From the NCBI GenBank assembly GCA_009772925.1, contig WOUQ01000007.1:1-64000 (forward strand): DNA of 64,000 nucleotides, read 5' to 3'. Below, in pieces: positions 44,130 to 55,017 of this stretch. Position numbers and translations under genes: made by a program. This DNA comes from a bacterium. GTDB taxonomy: Bacteria > Pseudomonadota > Gammaproteobacteria > Burkholderiales > Thiobacillaceae. Under the pieces are notes generated by a model. It had not been told where the DNA came from. It searched no databases and was given only the letters and a program-made list of their open reading frames with translations. Position 1 is the first letter of the stretch. Each line of letters begins with the position of its first letter.

Positions 44130-44696
44130 TCAAGATCGGGATTTCAATAACACCATCACCGCGCCACCGCCTCCATCCATGGGCCGGGCCTGGACGAAGG
44201 CCAGAACTTCCTCGCGCAGGGTCAGCCAGTGCCGCACGTGATGTTTCAATACCGGTTCCCGGTTTTTCGAGCGCAATCCCTTGCCATGAATGATGCGCAC
44301 GCAGCGGACGCCACGCCGCTTGCATTCGTGCAGGAACTCGGCCAATTCCAGCTTGGCCTCGGCCTTCGTCAGGCCATGCAGGTCCAGTTCGGCCTGCGAG
44401 ATCCAGTCTCCGCGTCGCAGGCGCCGCAAGGTTTGCCGGGTAATCCCCGGCCGGACATAAGCCAGTTCTTCGCCGGTTTCCTTGTCCTCATGCCATTGCA
44501 CGGGATCGTGCAGGGATTCGTGGATGACTTCCCGTTCATCCCGCAAACGGCTCAGCGGGATGGGCGGCAGGCGGGTAGGGGGATGCAGGAAGCGGCCGTG
44601 AGGCGTGATGGGTGCAACGTCCGGCAGGGCGGATCTGAACAACTCCAGATCCGCATCCGGCATTTCGGGCGGATCGCCATTCCCGCCTTGAATCAT
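44130..44696 (-). CDS. Smr-domain protein (YdaL/SmrA-type)
   Basis: The 188-residue protein has a C-terminal Smr domain (about 100-188): ELDLHGLTKAEAKLEL, VRCVRIIHGKGLRSKN and the closing VLLKS. Single Smr-domain proteins are nickase or RNA endonuclease-like and act outside MutS2. The N-terminal half is polar and Pro-rich. The 180 bases before the hns-like gene contain only that gene's promoter. 17 bases separate it from trxB, so the two are probably co-transcribed. Confidence 0.9.
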   Translation of the reverse strand: MIQGGNGDPPEMPDADLELFRSALPDVAPITPHGRFLHPPTRLPPIPLSRLRDEREVIHESLHDPVQWHEDKETGEELAYVRPGITRQTLRRLRRGDWISQAELDLHGLTKAEAKLELAEFLHECKRRGVRCVRIIHGKGLRSKNREPVLKHHVRHWLTLREEVLAFVQARPMDGGGGAVMVLLKSRS

Positions 44697-44713
44697 GTGG
44701 ATAGTCGTTATTG

Positions 44714-45718
<1,005 letters not shown>

Positions 45719-45722
45719 TCAC

Positions 45723-45771
45723 CCAGATCACATATTTTACATAATATACATTCAGAATCTTTTAGATCTGG
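45723..45771. promoter_or_regulatory. AT-rich divergent trxB/ftsK promoter region bracketed by an inverted repeat
   Basis: CCAGATC (45723-45729) and GATCTGG (45765-45771) flank a 35-base tract that is over 80% A+T, the most AT-rich stretch in the window. TTTACA, TATATT and TAAAAT hexamers occur on both strands, but none is spaced well enough to name a promoter. A repressor or bending protein could bridge the two half-sites. Confidence 0.45.
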
Positions 45772-45854
45772 CGGGATGACGCCGGAACGGCTCACGAATA
45801 TGACCAGGCCTCCGCGCATGGAGGGATTTCCGGGCATCCTTTATAGTGCGCGGC

Positions 45855-48152
45855 ATGTTGAGCAAGTCCTCCTCCCGCCGCTGCGCGGTCAGCAAACCGA
45901 CGCGGCGCAAGCCGCTGGCGCCGCGGGTCGTCGCTCTGCTGCGGGAAGCGTGGTGGTTGTCGGCAGTCGCCCTGGCGCTGTATCTGGGCATGATCCTGCT
46001 GACCTACGACCCCGGCGATCCAGGCTGGTCACGAACCGGACAGGGTCAGTCCCTGCACAATGCCGGGGGTGCCTTCGGGGCCTGGCTGGCGGATCTGCTG
46101 CTCTATCTCTTCGGCGTCTCGGCCTGGATCTGGGTCGTCCTCTCCCTCTTCCTGGTCTGGTGGGGATACCGGCGCATCGGCGAGGACGATAAGGAACACC
46201 GGCACGGACTGTCGGTGACCCTGGTCGGATTCCTCATCGTCCTGTTGACCAGCAGCACCCTCGAGTCGCTGCGTTTCCATTCGCTGGTCACCTCGCTGCC
46301 GCTTACCGCCGGCGGCGCTTTCGGCGATTCCCTGGCGCGGCTGGTGCAGAGCGTGTTCGGTTTCGATGGGGGCACGGTGATCCTGCTGCTTGCCTGGGGC
46401 GCCGGCATCAGCCTGTTCACCGGTCTGTCCTGGATCGCTCTGGCGGAAAAGACCGGCGCCAGCCTGGAGGCGCTCATCGCCCTGTCCTGGCAACGATGGC
46501 AGGCCCACCGCGACCGCAAGGTCGGCGAGGAGGCGGTCAGCGAACGCGAGGCCGTGGTCCGTCAGGAACGCAAGCGCATGCGCGCGGAAGCTCCGGTGCA
46601 CATCGAACTGGCGGCTGCCCCGCTGGAGAAATCCGAGCGTGTGGACGTGGAACGCCAGGAATTGCTGTTCCGCGACAGCCCGGATGTGCAGCGCCCACCG
46701 CTGCGCCTGCTGGACGAGCCGCCGGAAGCTACCAGCCAGGTGGACCAGGCCGCGCTGGAAGCCACCTCGCGGCTGATCGAACGCAAATTGCGCGAGTTCG
46801 GCGTCGAGGTGAAGGTGCTGGGGGCCTATCCCGGCCCGGTCATCACCCGCTACGAAGTGGAGCCCGCCTCCGGCGTCAAGGGCAGCCAGATCACCAACCT
46901 TTCCAAGGACCTGGCGCGCGCCCTGTCCCTGGTCAGCATCCGCGTGGTGGAAACCATACCGGGCAAGAGTTGCATGGCCCTGGAACTCCCCAACAATCTG
47001 CGCCAGGTGGTGCGCCTCTCCGAGATCCTCTCCACCAAACTCTACAACGACGTCCCCTCCCCCCTCGCCCTGGCCATGGGCAAGGACATCAGCGGCAACC
47101 CGGTGGTCGTCGATCTGGCCAGGATGCCGCATCTGCTGGTGGCCGGCGCCACCGGCTCCGGCAAGTCCGTGGCCATCAACGCCATGATTCTTTCGCTGCT
47201 CTACAAGTCCACCCCGGACGAGGTGCGGCTGATCATGGTGGACCCGAAGATGCTGGAACTGTCGGCCTACGAGGGCATCCCGCACCTGCTGGCGCCGGTG
47301 GTCACCGACATGAGGCTGGCCGCCTCGGCGCTCAACTGGTGTGTCGGCGAGATGGACAAACGCTACCGCCTGATGTCCGCCCTGGGCGTGCGTAACATCG
47401 CCAGCTTCAACGAAAAACTGCGCGAAGCCGAAAAGGCCGGGCAGCCTTTGAGCAATCCTTTCTCCATTACCCCGGAAAGTCCGGAAAGGCTGGCCACCCT
47501 GCCCTTCATCGTCGTGCTCATCGACGAACTGGCCGATCTCATGATGGTGGCCGGCAAGAAGGTGGAGGAACTCATCGCCCGCCTGGCGCAGAAAGCCCGT
47601 GCCGCCGGCATCCATCTGGTCCTGGCCACGCAGCGCCCCTCGGTCGACGTGATCACCGGGCTGATCAAGGCGAACATTCCGACGCGGGTCGCCTTTCAGG
47701 TTGCCAGCCGCATCGATTCCCGCACCATCCTCGACCAGCAGGGCGCGGAATCCCTGCTCGGCCAAGGCGACATGCTCTACCTGCCCCCCGGCCATGGCGT
47801 GCCCACCCGCGTGCATGGCGCCTTCGTCTCCGATCAGGAAGTGCATCGGGTCTGCGCCTGGCTCAAGGAACTCGGGCCGCCGCAATATGACGAAAGCGTA
47901 TTGGAAAACCTGGATGACGAGGATGGCAATGGCGATGCCGCCGACGACGCGGAAGCCGACGCGCTCTATGACGACGCGGTGGCCTACGTGCTGAAGACCC
48001 GCCGCGCCTCGATTTCCTCGGTGCAGCGACAATTGCGCATCGGCTACAACCGAGCCGCCCGACTCATCGAGGCCATGGAAAAGGCCGGCCTCGTCTCTCC
48101 CATGCAAAGCAACGGCAACCGTGAAGTGATCGCCCCCCGCCATGATGCGTAA
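45855..48152 (+). CDS. ftsK: DNA translocase FtsK
   Basis: FtsK pumps chromosome-dimer DNA at the septum and activates XerCD. The 765-residue protein has four N-terminal transmembrane segments (about 30-200), a short linker, a RecA-like motor with Walker A GATGSGKS (about 432-439) and Walker [13 protein letters not shown], then the C-terminal gamma winged-helix (about 700-765: [21 protein letters not shown]) that reads KOPS. ATG 45855 or GTG 45846 may start it. It overlaps lolA by 11 bases. Confidence 0.96.
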   Translation: MLSKSSSRRCAVSKPTRRKPLAPRVVALLREAWWLSAVALALYLGMILLTYDPGDPGWSRTGQGQSLHNAGGAFGAWLADLLLYLFGVSAWIWVVLSLFLVWWGYRRIGEDDKEHRHGLSVTLVGFLIVLLTSSTLESLRFHSLVTSLPLTAGGAFGDSLARLVQSVFGFDGGTVILLLAWGAGISLFTGLSWIALAEKTGASLEALIALSWQRWQAHRDRKVGEEAVSEREAVVRQERKRMRAEAPVHIELAAAPLEKSERVDVERQELLFRDSPDVQRPPLRLLDEPPEATSQVDQAALEATSRLIERKLREFGVEVKVLGAYPGPVITRYEVEPASGVKGSQITNLSKDLARALSLVSIRVVETIPGKSCMALELPNNLRQVVRLSEILSTKLYNDVPSPLALAMGKDISGNPVVVDLARMPHLLVAGATGSGKSVAINAMILSLLYKSTPDEVRLIMVDPKMLELSAYEGIPHLLAPVVTDMRLAASALNWCVGEMDKRYRLMSALGVRNIASFNEKLREAEKAGQPLSNPFSITPESPERLATLPFIVVLIDELADLMMVAGKKVEELIARLAQKARAAGIHLVLATQRPSVDVITGLIKANIPTRVAFQVASRIDSRTILDQQGAESLLGQGDMLYLPPGHGVPTRVHGAFVSDQEVHRVCAWLKELGPPQYDESVLENLDDEDGNGDAADDAEADALYDDAVAYVLKTRRASISSVQRQLRIGYNRAARLIEAMEKAGLVSPMQSNGNREVIAPRHDA

Positions 48153-48762
48153 CCTGCTCCTCTCCCTCCTTCTTTTCGCCCTGCCCGCGCCGCAGGCCAT
48201 GGCCGACGCCCAGGCCCGCCTGGAGTCCTTCATCCAGGGCACGAAAAGCCTCAAGGCGCGCTTCACCCAGACGGTGAGCGACAAGACCGGCCGCAAGACC
48301 CAGGAGGCGACCGGCAACCTGTTCTTCTCGCGGCCCGGCAAGTTCCGCTGGGTCTACCAGAAACCCTATGCCCAGCTCATCGTCGGCGATGGCAGCAAGC
48401 TGTGGATCTACGACGAGGATCTCGGCCAGGTCACGGTGCGCGCGCTGGACCAGGCCCTCGGCGACAGCCCCGCCGCCCTGTTGGCCGGCGACAATGACAT
48501 CGCCAAACTGTTCAATCTGAAGGAAACCGGCGTCAAGGATGGGCTCGACTGGCTCGAGGCCACGCCCAAGAGCAAGGAAAGCGGTTTCGAATCGGTGCGC
48601 CTGGGATTCAAGGGCAAGGATATCCAGGCCATGGAACTGAAGGACAACTTCGGCCAGACCACGCTGCTGCGCTTCAGCAATCTGGAACGCAACCCGGCCC
48701 TGGGCGGCAGTCTGTTCCGCTTCACCCCGCCCAAGGGGGTGGACATCCTTGGCGAGCGCTGA
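48142..48762 (+). CDS. lolA: Outer-membrane lipoprotein carrier LolA
   Basis: LolA carries lipoproteins across the periplasm to LolB. The 206-residue product has a signal peptide (residues 1-21, ending AMA) and the family pattern [39 protein letters not shown] and [12 protein letters not shown]. The ftsK-lolA-rarA order is conserved in proteobacteria. Its end overlaps the rarA TTG start by 14 bases. Confidence 0.95.
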   Translation: MMRNLLLSLLLFALPAPQAMADAQARLESFIQGTKSLKARFTQTVSDKTGRKTQEATGNLFFSRPGKFRWVYQKPYAQLIVGDGSKLWIYDEDLGQVTVRALDQALGDSPAALLAGDNDIAKLFNLKETGVKDGLDWLEATPKSKESGFESVRLGFKGKDIQAMELKDNFGQTTLLRFSNLERNPALGGSLFRFTPPKGVDILGER

Positions 48763-50122
48763 CACCGGCGATCTGTTCGGCGCTCCCCCCTCGCCGAAAG
48801 CGAAAGCCAACAGGCAACCGGACAACGTACCCCTGGCCGAGCGCCTGCGTCCGGCTCGTATCGACGAGGTCATCGGCCAGGATCATCTGCTCGGCCCCGG
48901 CAAGCCGCTGCGCCTGGCTTTCGAGGCCGGCAAGCCCCACTCCATGATCCTGTGGGGGCCGCCCGGGGTCGGCAAGACCACCCTGGCCCGGCTCATGGCC
49001 CACCACTTCGACGCAGATTTCATCCAGATCTCGGCGGTGCTGGCCGGCGTCAAGGAAATCCGCGAGGCCGTGGAGCGCGCCCGGGTCAATCTTGGCATGG
49101 GCCGGCAGACCATCCTCTTCGTCGACGAGGTGCATCGCTTCAACAAAAGCCAGCAGGACGCGTTCCTGCCGCATGTGGAGTCGGGCCTCATCACCTTCAT
49201 CGGCGCCACCACCGAGAACCCTTCCTTCGAGGTGGTGGGCGCCCTCCTCTCCCGCGCCCAGGTCTATGTGCTGAAGTCCCTCGACGAGGCCGGCCTGGCA
49301 GCCTTGCTGGAGCGGGCGCTCAGCCTGGGCGGGCTGGGCATCGCCCTGGAGGAAGAGGGCGGCAAGTTGCTGCTGGCGCAGGCCGACGGCGATGGCCGCC
49401 GCCTGCTCAACCTGCTGGAACAGCTCGCCACCGCCATGCGGGCGGCGGGACGTGAAAGCGCCGACGCCGCCTTCGTCGGCGAGGCCCTGGCCCCTTCCCG
49501 GCGCCGCTTCGACAAGGGCGGCGACGCCTTCTACGACCAGATCTCCGCCCTGCACAAATCGGTGCGCGGCTCCAATCCCGACGCGTCCCTGTACTGGTTC
49601 TGCCGCATGCTGGACGGCGGCGCCGATCCCCTTTACCTGGGCCGCCGTATCCTGCGCATGGCCGTGGAGGACGTCGGCCTGGCCGATCCGCGCGCCCTCA
49701 ACACCGCCCTCGAAGCCGTGGCCACCTACGAGCGCCTGGGCAGCCCGGAAGGCGAGCTGGCCCTCGCCCAGGCGGTCATCTATCTCGCCTGCGCCCCCAA
49801 GAGCAACGCCGTCTACGCCGCATTCGGCGCAGCCAAACGTTTCGTCGCCGAGGACGGCTCCCGTCCGGTACCGGTGCACCTGCGCAACGCCCCCACCAAG
49901 CTCATGAAGGAACTGGGCTTCGGCCGGGAATACCGGTATGCCCACGACGAGCCGGAGGCCTATGCCGCCGGCGAACGCTACTTCCCCGACGAACTGCCTC
50001 GCGACCCGCGTTTCTACCAGCCCACGCCAAGGGGCGTGGAAGCACGCATCGGCGAGCGCCTGGCCCACTTCCGGCAACTCGACCGGGCCGCCGGAAAGCA
50101 GGATGCTCGAGAGGACGACTGA
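48749..50122 (+). CDS. rarA: Replication-associated recombination protein RarA
   Basis: The 457-residue AAA+ ATPase (also called MgsA) acts at stalled replication forks. [22 protein letters not shown], Walker [10 protein letters not shown], Walker [22 protein letters not shown] and the C-terminal [20 protein letters not shown] are family-specific. The start is TTG 48749. Confidence 0.95.
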   Translation: MASADTGDLFGAPPSPKAKANRQPDNVPLAERLRPARIDEVIGQDHLLGPGKPLRLAFEAGKPHSMILWGPPGVGKTTLARLMAHHFDADFIQISAVLAGVKEIREAVERARVNLGMGRQTILFVDEVHRFNKSQQDAFLPHVESGLITFIGATTENPSFEVVGALLSRAQVYVLKSLDEAGLAALLERALSLGGLGIALEEEGGKLLLAQADGDGRRLLNLLEQLATAMRAAGRESADAAFVGEALAPSRRRFDKGGDAFYDQISALHKSVRGSNPDASLYWFCRMLDGGADPLYLGRRILRMAVEDVGLADPRALNTALEAVATYERLGSPEGELALAQAVIYLACAPKSNAVYAAFGAAKRFVAEDGSRPVPVHLRNAPTKLMKELGFGREYRYAHDEPEAYAAGERYFPDELPRDPRFYQPTPRGVEARIGERLAHFRQLDRAAGKQDAREDD

Positions 50123-50133
50123 TCCCTTGCGGC

Positions 50134-50162
50134 TTGCCTCGCTCCCCCGCCGCTGCTAGAAT
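50134..50162 (+). promoter_or_regulatory. rpsB promoter
   Basis: TTGCCT (50134-50139), a 17-base spacer and TAGAAT (50157-50162), placing the start site near 50169 and giving a leader of about 120 bases. Confidence 0.6.
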
Positions 50163-50168
50163 CCGCGC

Positions 50169-50289
50169 GCTTTGCGTCCGGCATTCCGCCGGACCGGCAA
50201 ATCCACACATCCGCGCCCGTTAAGGTGCTCCGTCCGGACTGGCGGAGTTCTTCGTGGATGGAGGCTCAACCTTAACCAAGGAGTTGTTC
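50169..50289 (+). ncRNA. rpsB leader RNA, probable S2 autoregulatory element
   Basis: The leader contains CCGGC/GCCGG pairings and a segment GGAGGCTCAACCTTAACC (50261-50278) just before the AAGGAG Shine-Dalgarno. I recall this box as conserved upstream of betaproteobacterial rpsB. In E. coli the rpsB leader mediates autogenous control by S2. That this leader does so is inference. Confidence 0.5.
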
Positions 50290-51039
50290 ATGTCCGTGAC
50301 CATGCGTCAAATGCTGGAGGCCGGTGTCCATTTCGGCCATCAAACCCGCTACTGGAATCCGAAGATGGCCCCGTTCATCTTCGGCCACCGCAACAAGATC
50401 CACATCATCAACCTGGAAAAAACGCTGCCGCTGTTCAACGACGCGGCCGCCTTCGTGCGCCGTCTGGCGTCCAACAAGGGCAGCATCCTGTTCGTCGGCA
50501 CCAAGCGCCAGGCCCGCGAGATCATGGGCGAGGAAGCCCTGCGCTGCGGCATGCCCTTCATTTCCCACCGCTGGCTGGGCGGCATGCTGACCAACTTCAA
50601 GACCGTGAAGCAGTCGGTCAAGCGCATGAAGGACATGGAGGCCCAACTGGCCGACACCGCCAGCCTGTCGAAGAAGGAAGCCCTGCACGTCCAGCGCGAG
50701 TACGACAAGCTGGTCAACAGCCTGGGCGGCATCAAGGACATGGAGCGCCTGCCCGACGCCCTCTTCGTGGTGGACGTGGGCTACCAGAAGATCGCCATCA
50801 CCGAGGCCAACAAGCTGGGCATCCCGGTCATCGGCGTGGTGGACTCCAACAACACCCCCGCCGGCGTGGACTATGTCATCCCCGGCAACGACGACTCCAG
50901 CCGCGCCATCCGCCTCTACGCCCGCGGCATCGCCGACGCGATCCTGGAAGGCAAGTCCCAGGTCATCGAGGAAATGGTCTCGGAAAGCCAGGACGAGTAC
51001 GTCGAAGTGGAAGATTCCGGCGAAGCCGGCGCGTCCTGA
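50290..51039 (+). CDS. rpsB: 30S ribosomal protein S2
   Basis: The 249-residue S2 starts [25 protein letters not shown] and contains [13 protein letters not shown] and [19 protein letters not shown] is 7 bases before ATG 50290; an upstream in-frame ATG (50254) lies in the leader and is not used. First gene of the rpsB-lpxB cluster. Confidence 0.98.
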   Translation: MSVTMRQMLEAGVHFGHQTRYWNPKMAPFIFGHRNKIHIINLEKTLPLFNDAAAFVRRLASNKGSILFVGTKRQAREIMGEEALRCGMPFISHRWLGGMLTNFKTVKQSVKRMKDMEAQLADTASLSKKEALHVQREYDKLVNSLGGIKDMERLPDALFVVDVGYQKIAITEANKLGIPVIGVVDSNNTPAGVDYVIPGNDDSSRAIRLYARGIADAILEGKSQVIEEMVSESQDEYVEVEDSGEAGAS

Positions 51040-51055
51040 GTGTTACGCAGTATCA

Positions 51056-51120
51056 CCGGCCGGAGCATTCCGGCCGGGCTTCTCACCGCTTCATGACGCC
51101 CCGCCCAACGGGGCGTTTTT
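51056..51120 (+). terminator. Hairpin plus Rho-independent attenuator between rpsB and tsf
   Basis: A perfect 9-bp hairpin (CCGGCCGGA 51056-51064 / TCCGGCCGG 51069-51077) is followed by CGCCCC (51097-51102) / GGGGCG (51110-51115) and TTTTT (51116-51120). It should reduce read-through so that S2 is made in excess of EF-Ts. Confidence 0.8.
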
Positions 51121-51144
51121 CAATACGGAAAACAGGAGTTTGAA

Positions 51145-52017
51145 ATGGCTGAAATCACCGCATCCATGGTCAAGGAACTGCGCGAGCGCACCGATGCGCC
51201 CATGATGGATTGCAAGAAGGCGCTGTCCGAGGCCGCCGGCGACATGCAGAAGGCCGAGGAAATCCTGCGCGTTCGCTTCGGCAACAAGGCCGCCAAGAGC
51301 GCCGGCCGCGTCGCCGCCGAGGGCGTGGTGGCCATCCAGATCGCGGCCGACGGCAAGTCCGCCGCCATGGTGGAAGTGAACTGCGAGACCGACTTCGTCG
51401 CCAAGAACGACGACTTCCTGGCCCTGACCCGCGCCCTGGCCGAGATGGTGCTGAAGCAGAATCCCGCCGACGTCGCCTCCCTCTCCGCCCTGCCCTACAA
51501 GGGCAAGACGGTCGAGGAAGTCCGCACCGAGCTGGTCGGCAAGATCGGCGAGAACATGTCCGTGCGCCGCTTCGTGCGTGTCGATGGCCAAGGCAAGTTC
51601 GCCAGCTACATCCACGGCAACAAGATCGGCGTGCTGGTCGACATCAGCGGCGACGAAGCCATCGCCAAGGACATCGCCATGCACATCGCCGCCTCCAAGC
51701 CCAAGTCGCTGGATGCCTCCGGCGTCTCCCAGGACCTGATCGACACCGAGCGCCGCGTCGCCATCGAGAAGGCCAAGGAAGCCGGCAAGCCGGAAGCCAT
51801 GCTGGAGAAGATCGCCGAGGGCAGCGTGCAGAAGTTCCTCAAGGAAGTCACCCTGCTGTCCCAGCCCTTCGTCAAGGACGACAAGCAGACCGTGGAGCAG
51901 GTGCTGAAGGCCAAGAACTCGAAGTGCCACGGCTTCAGGATGTTCATCGTCGGCGAGGGCATCGAGAAGAAGGTCACCGACTTCGCCGCCGAAGTGGCCG
52001 CGGCCGCCAAGGTCTGA
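51145..52017 (+). CDS. tsf: Elongation factor Ts
   Basis: EF-Ts recharges EF-Tu with GTP. The 290-residue protein has the N-terminal [20 protein letters not shown], the EF-Tu-contact motif [11 protein letters not shown] and the dimerisation region. AGGAG stands 7 bases before ATG 51145. Confidence 0.98.
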   Translation: MAEITASMVKELRERTDAPMMDCKKALSEAAGDMQKAEEILRVRFGNKAAKSAGRVAAEGVVAIQIAADGKSAAMVEVNCETDFVAKNDDFLALTRALAEMVLKQNPADVASLSALPYKGKTVEEVRTELVGKIGENMSVRRFVRVDGQGKFASYIHGNKIGVLVDISGDEAIAKDIAMHIAASKPKSLDASGVSQDLIDTERRVAIEKAKEAGKPEAMLEKIAEGSVQKFLKEVTLLSQPFVKDDKQTVEQVLKAKNSKCHGFRMFIVGEGIEKKVTDFAAEVAAAAKV

Positions 52018-52026
52018 GATGCAGCC

Positions 52027-52100
52027 GCTAGCGAGTGGCCTGTAGCGCGTAGCTACAAGCCCCGCTACCCGCTCCGAGCCACCCGCTACCCGCTAGCCCT
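52027..52100. repeat. Degenerate heptad-repeat hairpin upstream of pyrH
   Basis: A T recurs every 7 bases at 52029, 52036, 52043 and 52050 (GTAGCG-type units), then the opposite orientation follows with T at 52066, 52073, 52087 and 52094 (GCTACCC-type units; the 52080 unit is mutated). The two halves pair at 19 of 27 positions. The tract fills the whole tsf-pyrH gap and ends directly before ATG 52101, leaving no Shine-Dalgarno. Confidence 0.8.
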
Positions 52101-52805
52101 ATGATCAACCGCATCCTGCTCAAGCTCTCCGGCGAGGCCCTGATGGGCACCGACGCCTTCGGCTACAACGCCGAGACCATGGCCGGCATCGTCGGTCAGA
52201 TCAAGGAGGTGGTCGATCTGGGCACCGAGGTGGGCATCGTCGTCGGCGGCGGCAACCTGTTCCGGGGTGCCACCGGCGCCTTGTCCGGCATGGACCGCGC
52301 CACCGCGGATGCCATGGGCATGCTGGCCACGGTCATGAACGCCCTGGCGCTGAAGGACGCCCTCCAGGGCGCTGGCGTGGAGGCGCGCGTGCAGACCGCC
52401 GTCACCATCGCCCACGTCGGTGAGCCCTTCGAGCGGGACAGCGCGGTGCGGCATCTGGAAAAGGGCCGCGTGGTGATCTTCGGCGGCGGCACCGGCAATC
52501 CCTTCTTCACCACCGACACCGCCTCGGCGCTGCGCGGCGCGGAGATCGGCGCCGACCTCATGCTCAAGGCCACCAAGGTGGACGGGGTCTACACCGCCGA
52601 CCCGAAGAAGGACCCGACGGCCACCCGCTACGACAGCCTGACTTTCGACGAGGCCATCGAGAAGAACCTGGGCGTGCTCGATACCGCCGCCTTCGCCCTC
52701 TGCCGGGAACAGAAGCTGCCCCTGACCGTATTCAGTATCTTCAAGCCCGGCGCGCTCAAGCGCGTGGTCCTGGGCGAGCCGGAAGGCACCCGCGTGGTGC
52801 TCTAA
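52101..52805 (+). CDS. pyrH: Uridylate kinase
   Basis: The 234-residue bacterial UMP kinase phosphorylates UMP to [43 protein letters not shown] and [16 protein letters not shown]-like motifs ([16 protein letters not shown]) are present. ATG 52101 directly follows the heptad repeat, with no Shine-Dalgarno. Essential gene in the conserved rpsB-tsf-pyrH-frr order. Confidence 0.97.
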   Translation: MINRILLKLSGEALMGTDAFGYNAETMAGIVGQIKEVVDLGTEVGIVVGGGNLFRGATGALSGMDRATADAMGMLATVMNALALKDALQGAGVEARVQTAVTIAHVGEPFERDSAVRHLEKGRVVIFGGGTGNPFFTTDTASALRGAEIGADLMLKATKVDGVYTADPKKDPTATRYDSLTFDEAIEKNLGVLDTAAFALCREQKLPLTVFSIFKPGALKRVVLGEPEGTRVVL

Positions 52806-52819
52806 TCGAGGAGAGAAAG

Positions 52820-53377
52820 ATGATCGCCGACATCAAGAAATCCGCCGAAGACAAGATGAAGAAATCCGTCGAGGCCCTGCGCGTCGAGTTCACCAAGGTG
52901 CGCACCGGCCGGGCCCACGCCGGCATCCTCGACCACGTCAAGGTGGATTACTACGGCAGCCCCATGCCCATCAGCCAGGTGGCCAACATCAGCGTCATCG
53001 ATCCCCACACCCTCGGCGTGCAGCCCTGGGAAAAGAAGATGGCCGCGGCCATCGAGAAAGCCATCCGCGATTCCGACCTGGGCCTCAACCCCGCCTCCAT
53101 GGGCGAGCTGGTGCGCGTGCCCATCCCCGCCATGACCGAGGAGCGCCGCAAGGAGTTGGTCAAGGTGGTGCGCGGCGAAGCCGAGGGCGGCAAGGTGGCG
53201 GTGCGCAACATCCGCCGCGACGCCATCGCCCATCTCAAGGAACTGCTGAAGAACCACGAGGTGGGCGAGGATGACGAGCGCCGCGCCCAGGACGAGATGC
53301 AGAAAATGACCGACAAGTACATCGCCGAGATCGACAAGCATCTGGCCGACAAGGAAAAGGATCTGATGTCGGTGTGA
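52820..53377 (+). CDS. frr: Ribosome recycling factor
   Basis: RRF splits post-termination ribosomes with EF-G. The 185-residue product has [27 protein letters not shown] and [12 protein letters not shown]-like [15 protein letters not shown] motifs. A strong GAGGAGAGAAAG Shine-Dalgarno precedes ATG 52820, in contrast to pyrH and uppS. Confidence 0.98.
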   Translation: MIADIKKSAEDKMKKSVEALRVEFTKVRTGRAHAGILDHVKVDYYGSPMPISQVANISVIDPHTLGVQPWEKKMAAAIEKAIRDSDLGLNPASMGELVRVPIPAMTEERRKELVKVVRGEAEGGKVAVRNIRRDAIAHLKELLKNHEVGEDDERRAQDEMQKMTDKYIAEIDKHLADKEKDLMSV

Positions 53378-53380
53378 TAC

Positions 53381-53477
53381 AGCGGGTAGCTCGTAGCGGG
53401 TAGCTTGTAGCTATCATTCAGCGCGCCGAAGGCGCGGGAGCATTCAGCTACCGGCTACCCACTACCGGCTAACAGCT
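53381..53477. repeat. Heptad-repeat long hairpin between frr and uppS
   Basis: Left arm 53381-53412 and right arm 53446-53477 are each built of 7-base units (GCGGGTA, GCTCGTA, GCTTGTA; GCTACCG, GCTACCC, ACTACCG) and pair at 25 of 32 positions. Between them is a nested perfect hairpin CGCGCC-GAA-GGCGCG (53422-53436). There is no T-run. The tract ends 6 bases before the uppS ATG at 53484. Confidence 0.82.
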
Positions 53478-53483
53478 CGCCAA

Positions 53484-54236
53484 ATGATCAAGCGCTTCCT
53501 CAGCTCCACCGCCACCGTTCCGGAAACCACGCAGGTTCCGCGGCACATCGCCATCATCATGGATGGCAACGGACGCTGGGCGAAGAAACGTCTCATGCCG
53601 CGCGTCGCCGGGCATGCCCAGGGCGTGGAACGCGTCCGCGACGTGGTGGAAGCCTGCATCCGCCGGGGCGTCGGCTACCTCACCCTGTTCGCCTTCAGTT
53701 CCGAGAACTGGCGGCGTCCGCAGGACGAGGTCAGCCGCCTGATGGAGTTGTTCGTCATGGCCCTGGAGCGCGAGGTGGAGCGCATGGCGGACAACGGCGT
53801 GCGCCTGAAGGTGGTGGGCGATCTGTCCCGCTTCGAGCCGCGTCTGCGCGAGCTCATCACCCAGGGCGAAGCGCGTACCGCCGCCAACACCCGCCTCACC
53901 GTCACCGTTTGCGCGAACTATGGCGGTCGCTGGGACATCCTCAACGCCATGAATGCCTGGCGGCGGGAGCATCCGGACGCCACCGAGATCGGCGAGGCGG
54001 AGCTCGCTCCCTATCTTTCCATGGCCTACGCGCCGGAACCCGATCTGTTCATCCGCACCGGCGGCGAACAGCGCGTCAGCAACTTCCTGCTCTGGCAACT
54101 GGCCTACAGCGAGTTGTATTTCACCGATACCCTGTGGCCGGACTTCGACGCCAAGGCCCTGGATCAGGCCATCACCTCCTACCGCAAGCGCGAGCGCCGC
54201 TTCGGCCGCACCAGCGAGCAGCTCCTTGAGCGTTAG
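53484..54236 (+). CDS. uppS: Undecaprenyl diphosphate synthase
   Basis: UppS makes the C55 lipid carrier for peptidoglycan and O-antigen. The 250-residue protein has [18 protein letters not shown] with the catalytic Asp, [11 protein letters not shown], and [23 protein letters not shown] 53484 has no Shine-Dalgarno; the heptad hairpin ends 6 bases before it. It overlaps cdsA by 11 bases. Confidence 0.97.
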   Translation: MIKRFLSSTATVPETTQVPRHIAIIMDGNGRWAKKRLMPRVAGHAQGVERVRDVVEACIRRGVGYLTLFAFSSENWRRPQDEVSRLMELFVMALEREVERMADNGVRLKVVGDLSRFEPRLRELITQGEARTAANTRLTVTVCANYGGRWDILNAMNAWRREHPDATEIGEAELAPYLSMAYAPEPDLFIRTGGEQRVSNFLLWQLAYSELYFTDTLWPDFDAKALDQAITSYRKRERRFGRTSEQLLER

Positions 54237-55017
54237 AACCCGCGTTTTCACCGCCGCGCCCCTGATCGGCGGCTTCCTCGCCGCGCTGTATCTGGCTTCT
54301 CCAGCCGCATGGATCGGCCTGACCGGCCTGGTGCTGCTGCTCGCGGCTTGGGAATGGGCGGCCATGGCGGGGCTGGGCCGGCTGCACCGCTTCCTCTATG
54401 CCACCCTACTGTGCGCCGCCAGCCTGAGCGTGGCGGTAGCCCGCCCGGACATGCTGGAGCCCTATTACCCGGCGCTGGCCTTTTGGCTGGTGGCGCCCTT
54501 CCTGATGGCCAAGGGTGTCGCCATCCGCCCGCGCGCGTTGCATCTCTTGCTCGGCGCCCTGGTCCTGATCCCCACCCACCTGGCCATGGTGGCGCTGCGC
54601 GCGGATAGCCCCGAGCTGTTGCTGTTCGTGGTCGGTATCGTGGTCATCGCCGACAGCGCCGCCTATTTCTCCGGCCGCCGCTTCGGCAAGCACAAGCTCG
54701 CCCCGCGCATCAGCCCCGGCAAAACCTGGGAGGGCGCCGTCGGCGCCGGCCTGGCGGTGACGGTATATGGCCTCGGCGTGCATTTTCTCGCCCCGGCGAA
54801 TTGCGGCATCGCCTGCCTGCCCCAGATCCTGCCGGTGTTGTGGGCCCTGTTCGTGCTGTCCATCGTCGGCGACCTGTTCGAAAGCCTGCTCAAGCGCCAG
54901 GCCGGCATCAAGGACAGCGGCAATCTGTTACCCGGGCATGGCGGCGTGCTCGATCGCATCGACAGCCTGACCGCGGTGCTGCCCGCTGCCGTCCTGTTCT
55001 GGATGTGGCTGAAATGA
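54226..55017 (+). CDS. cdsA: Phosphatidate cytidylyltransferase
   Basis: CdsA makes CDP-diacylglycerol in the inner membrane. The 263-residue multi-helix protein has the C-terminal signature [25 protein letters not shown] and the [11 protein letters not shown] motif. The start is TTG 54226 overlapping the uppS 3' end; no ATG lies at a sensible position. It overlaps dxr by 4 bases. Confidence 0.95.
   Translation: MSVRTRVFTAAPLIGGFLAALYLASPAAWIGLTGLVLLLAAWEWAAMAGLGRLHRFLYATLLCAASLSVAVARPDMLEPYYPALAFWLVAPFLMAKGVAIRPRALHLLLGALVLIPTHLAMVALRADSPELLLFVVGIVVIADSAAYFSGRRFGKHKLAPRISPGKTWEGAVGAGLAVTVYGLGVHFLAPANCGIACLPQILPVLWALFVLSIVGDLFESLLKRQAGIKDSGNLLPGHGGVLDRIDSLTAVLPAAVLFWMWLK

Noticed and set aside
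52021-53480. CRISPR array or REP cluster at the heptad tracts
   Set aside because: Units are 7 bases with no spacers or cas genes, and they lack the stem of REP elements; a CRISPR is excluded.
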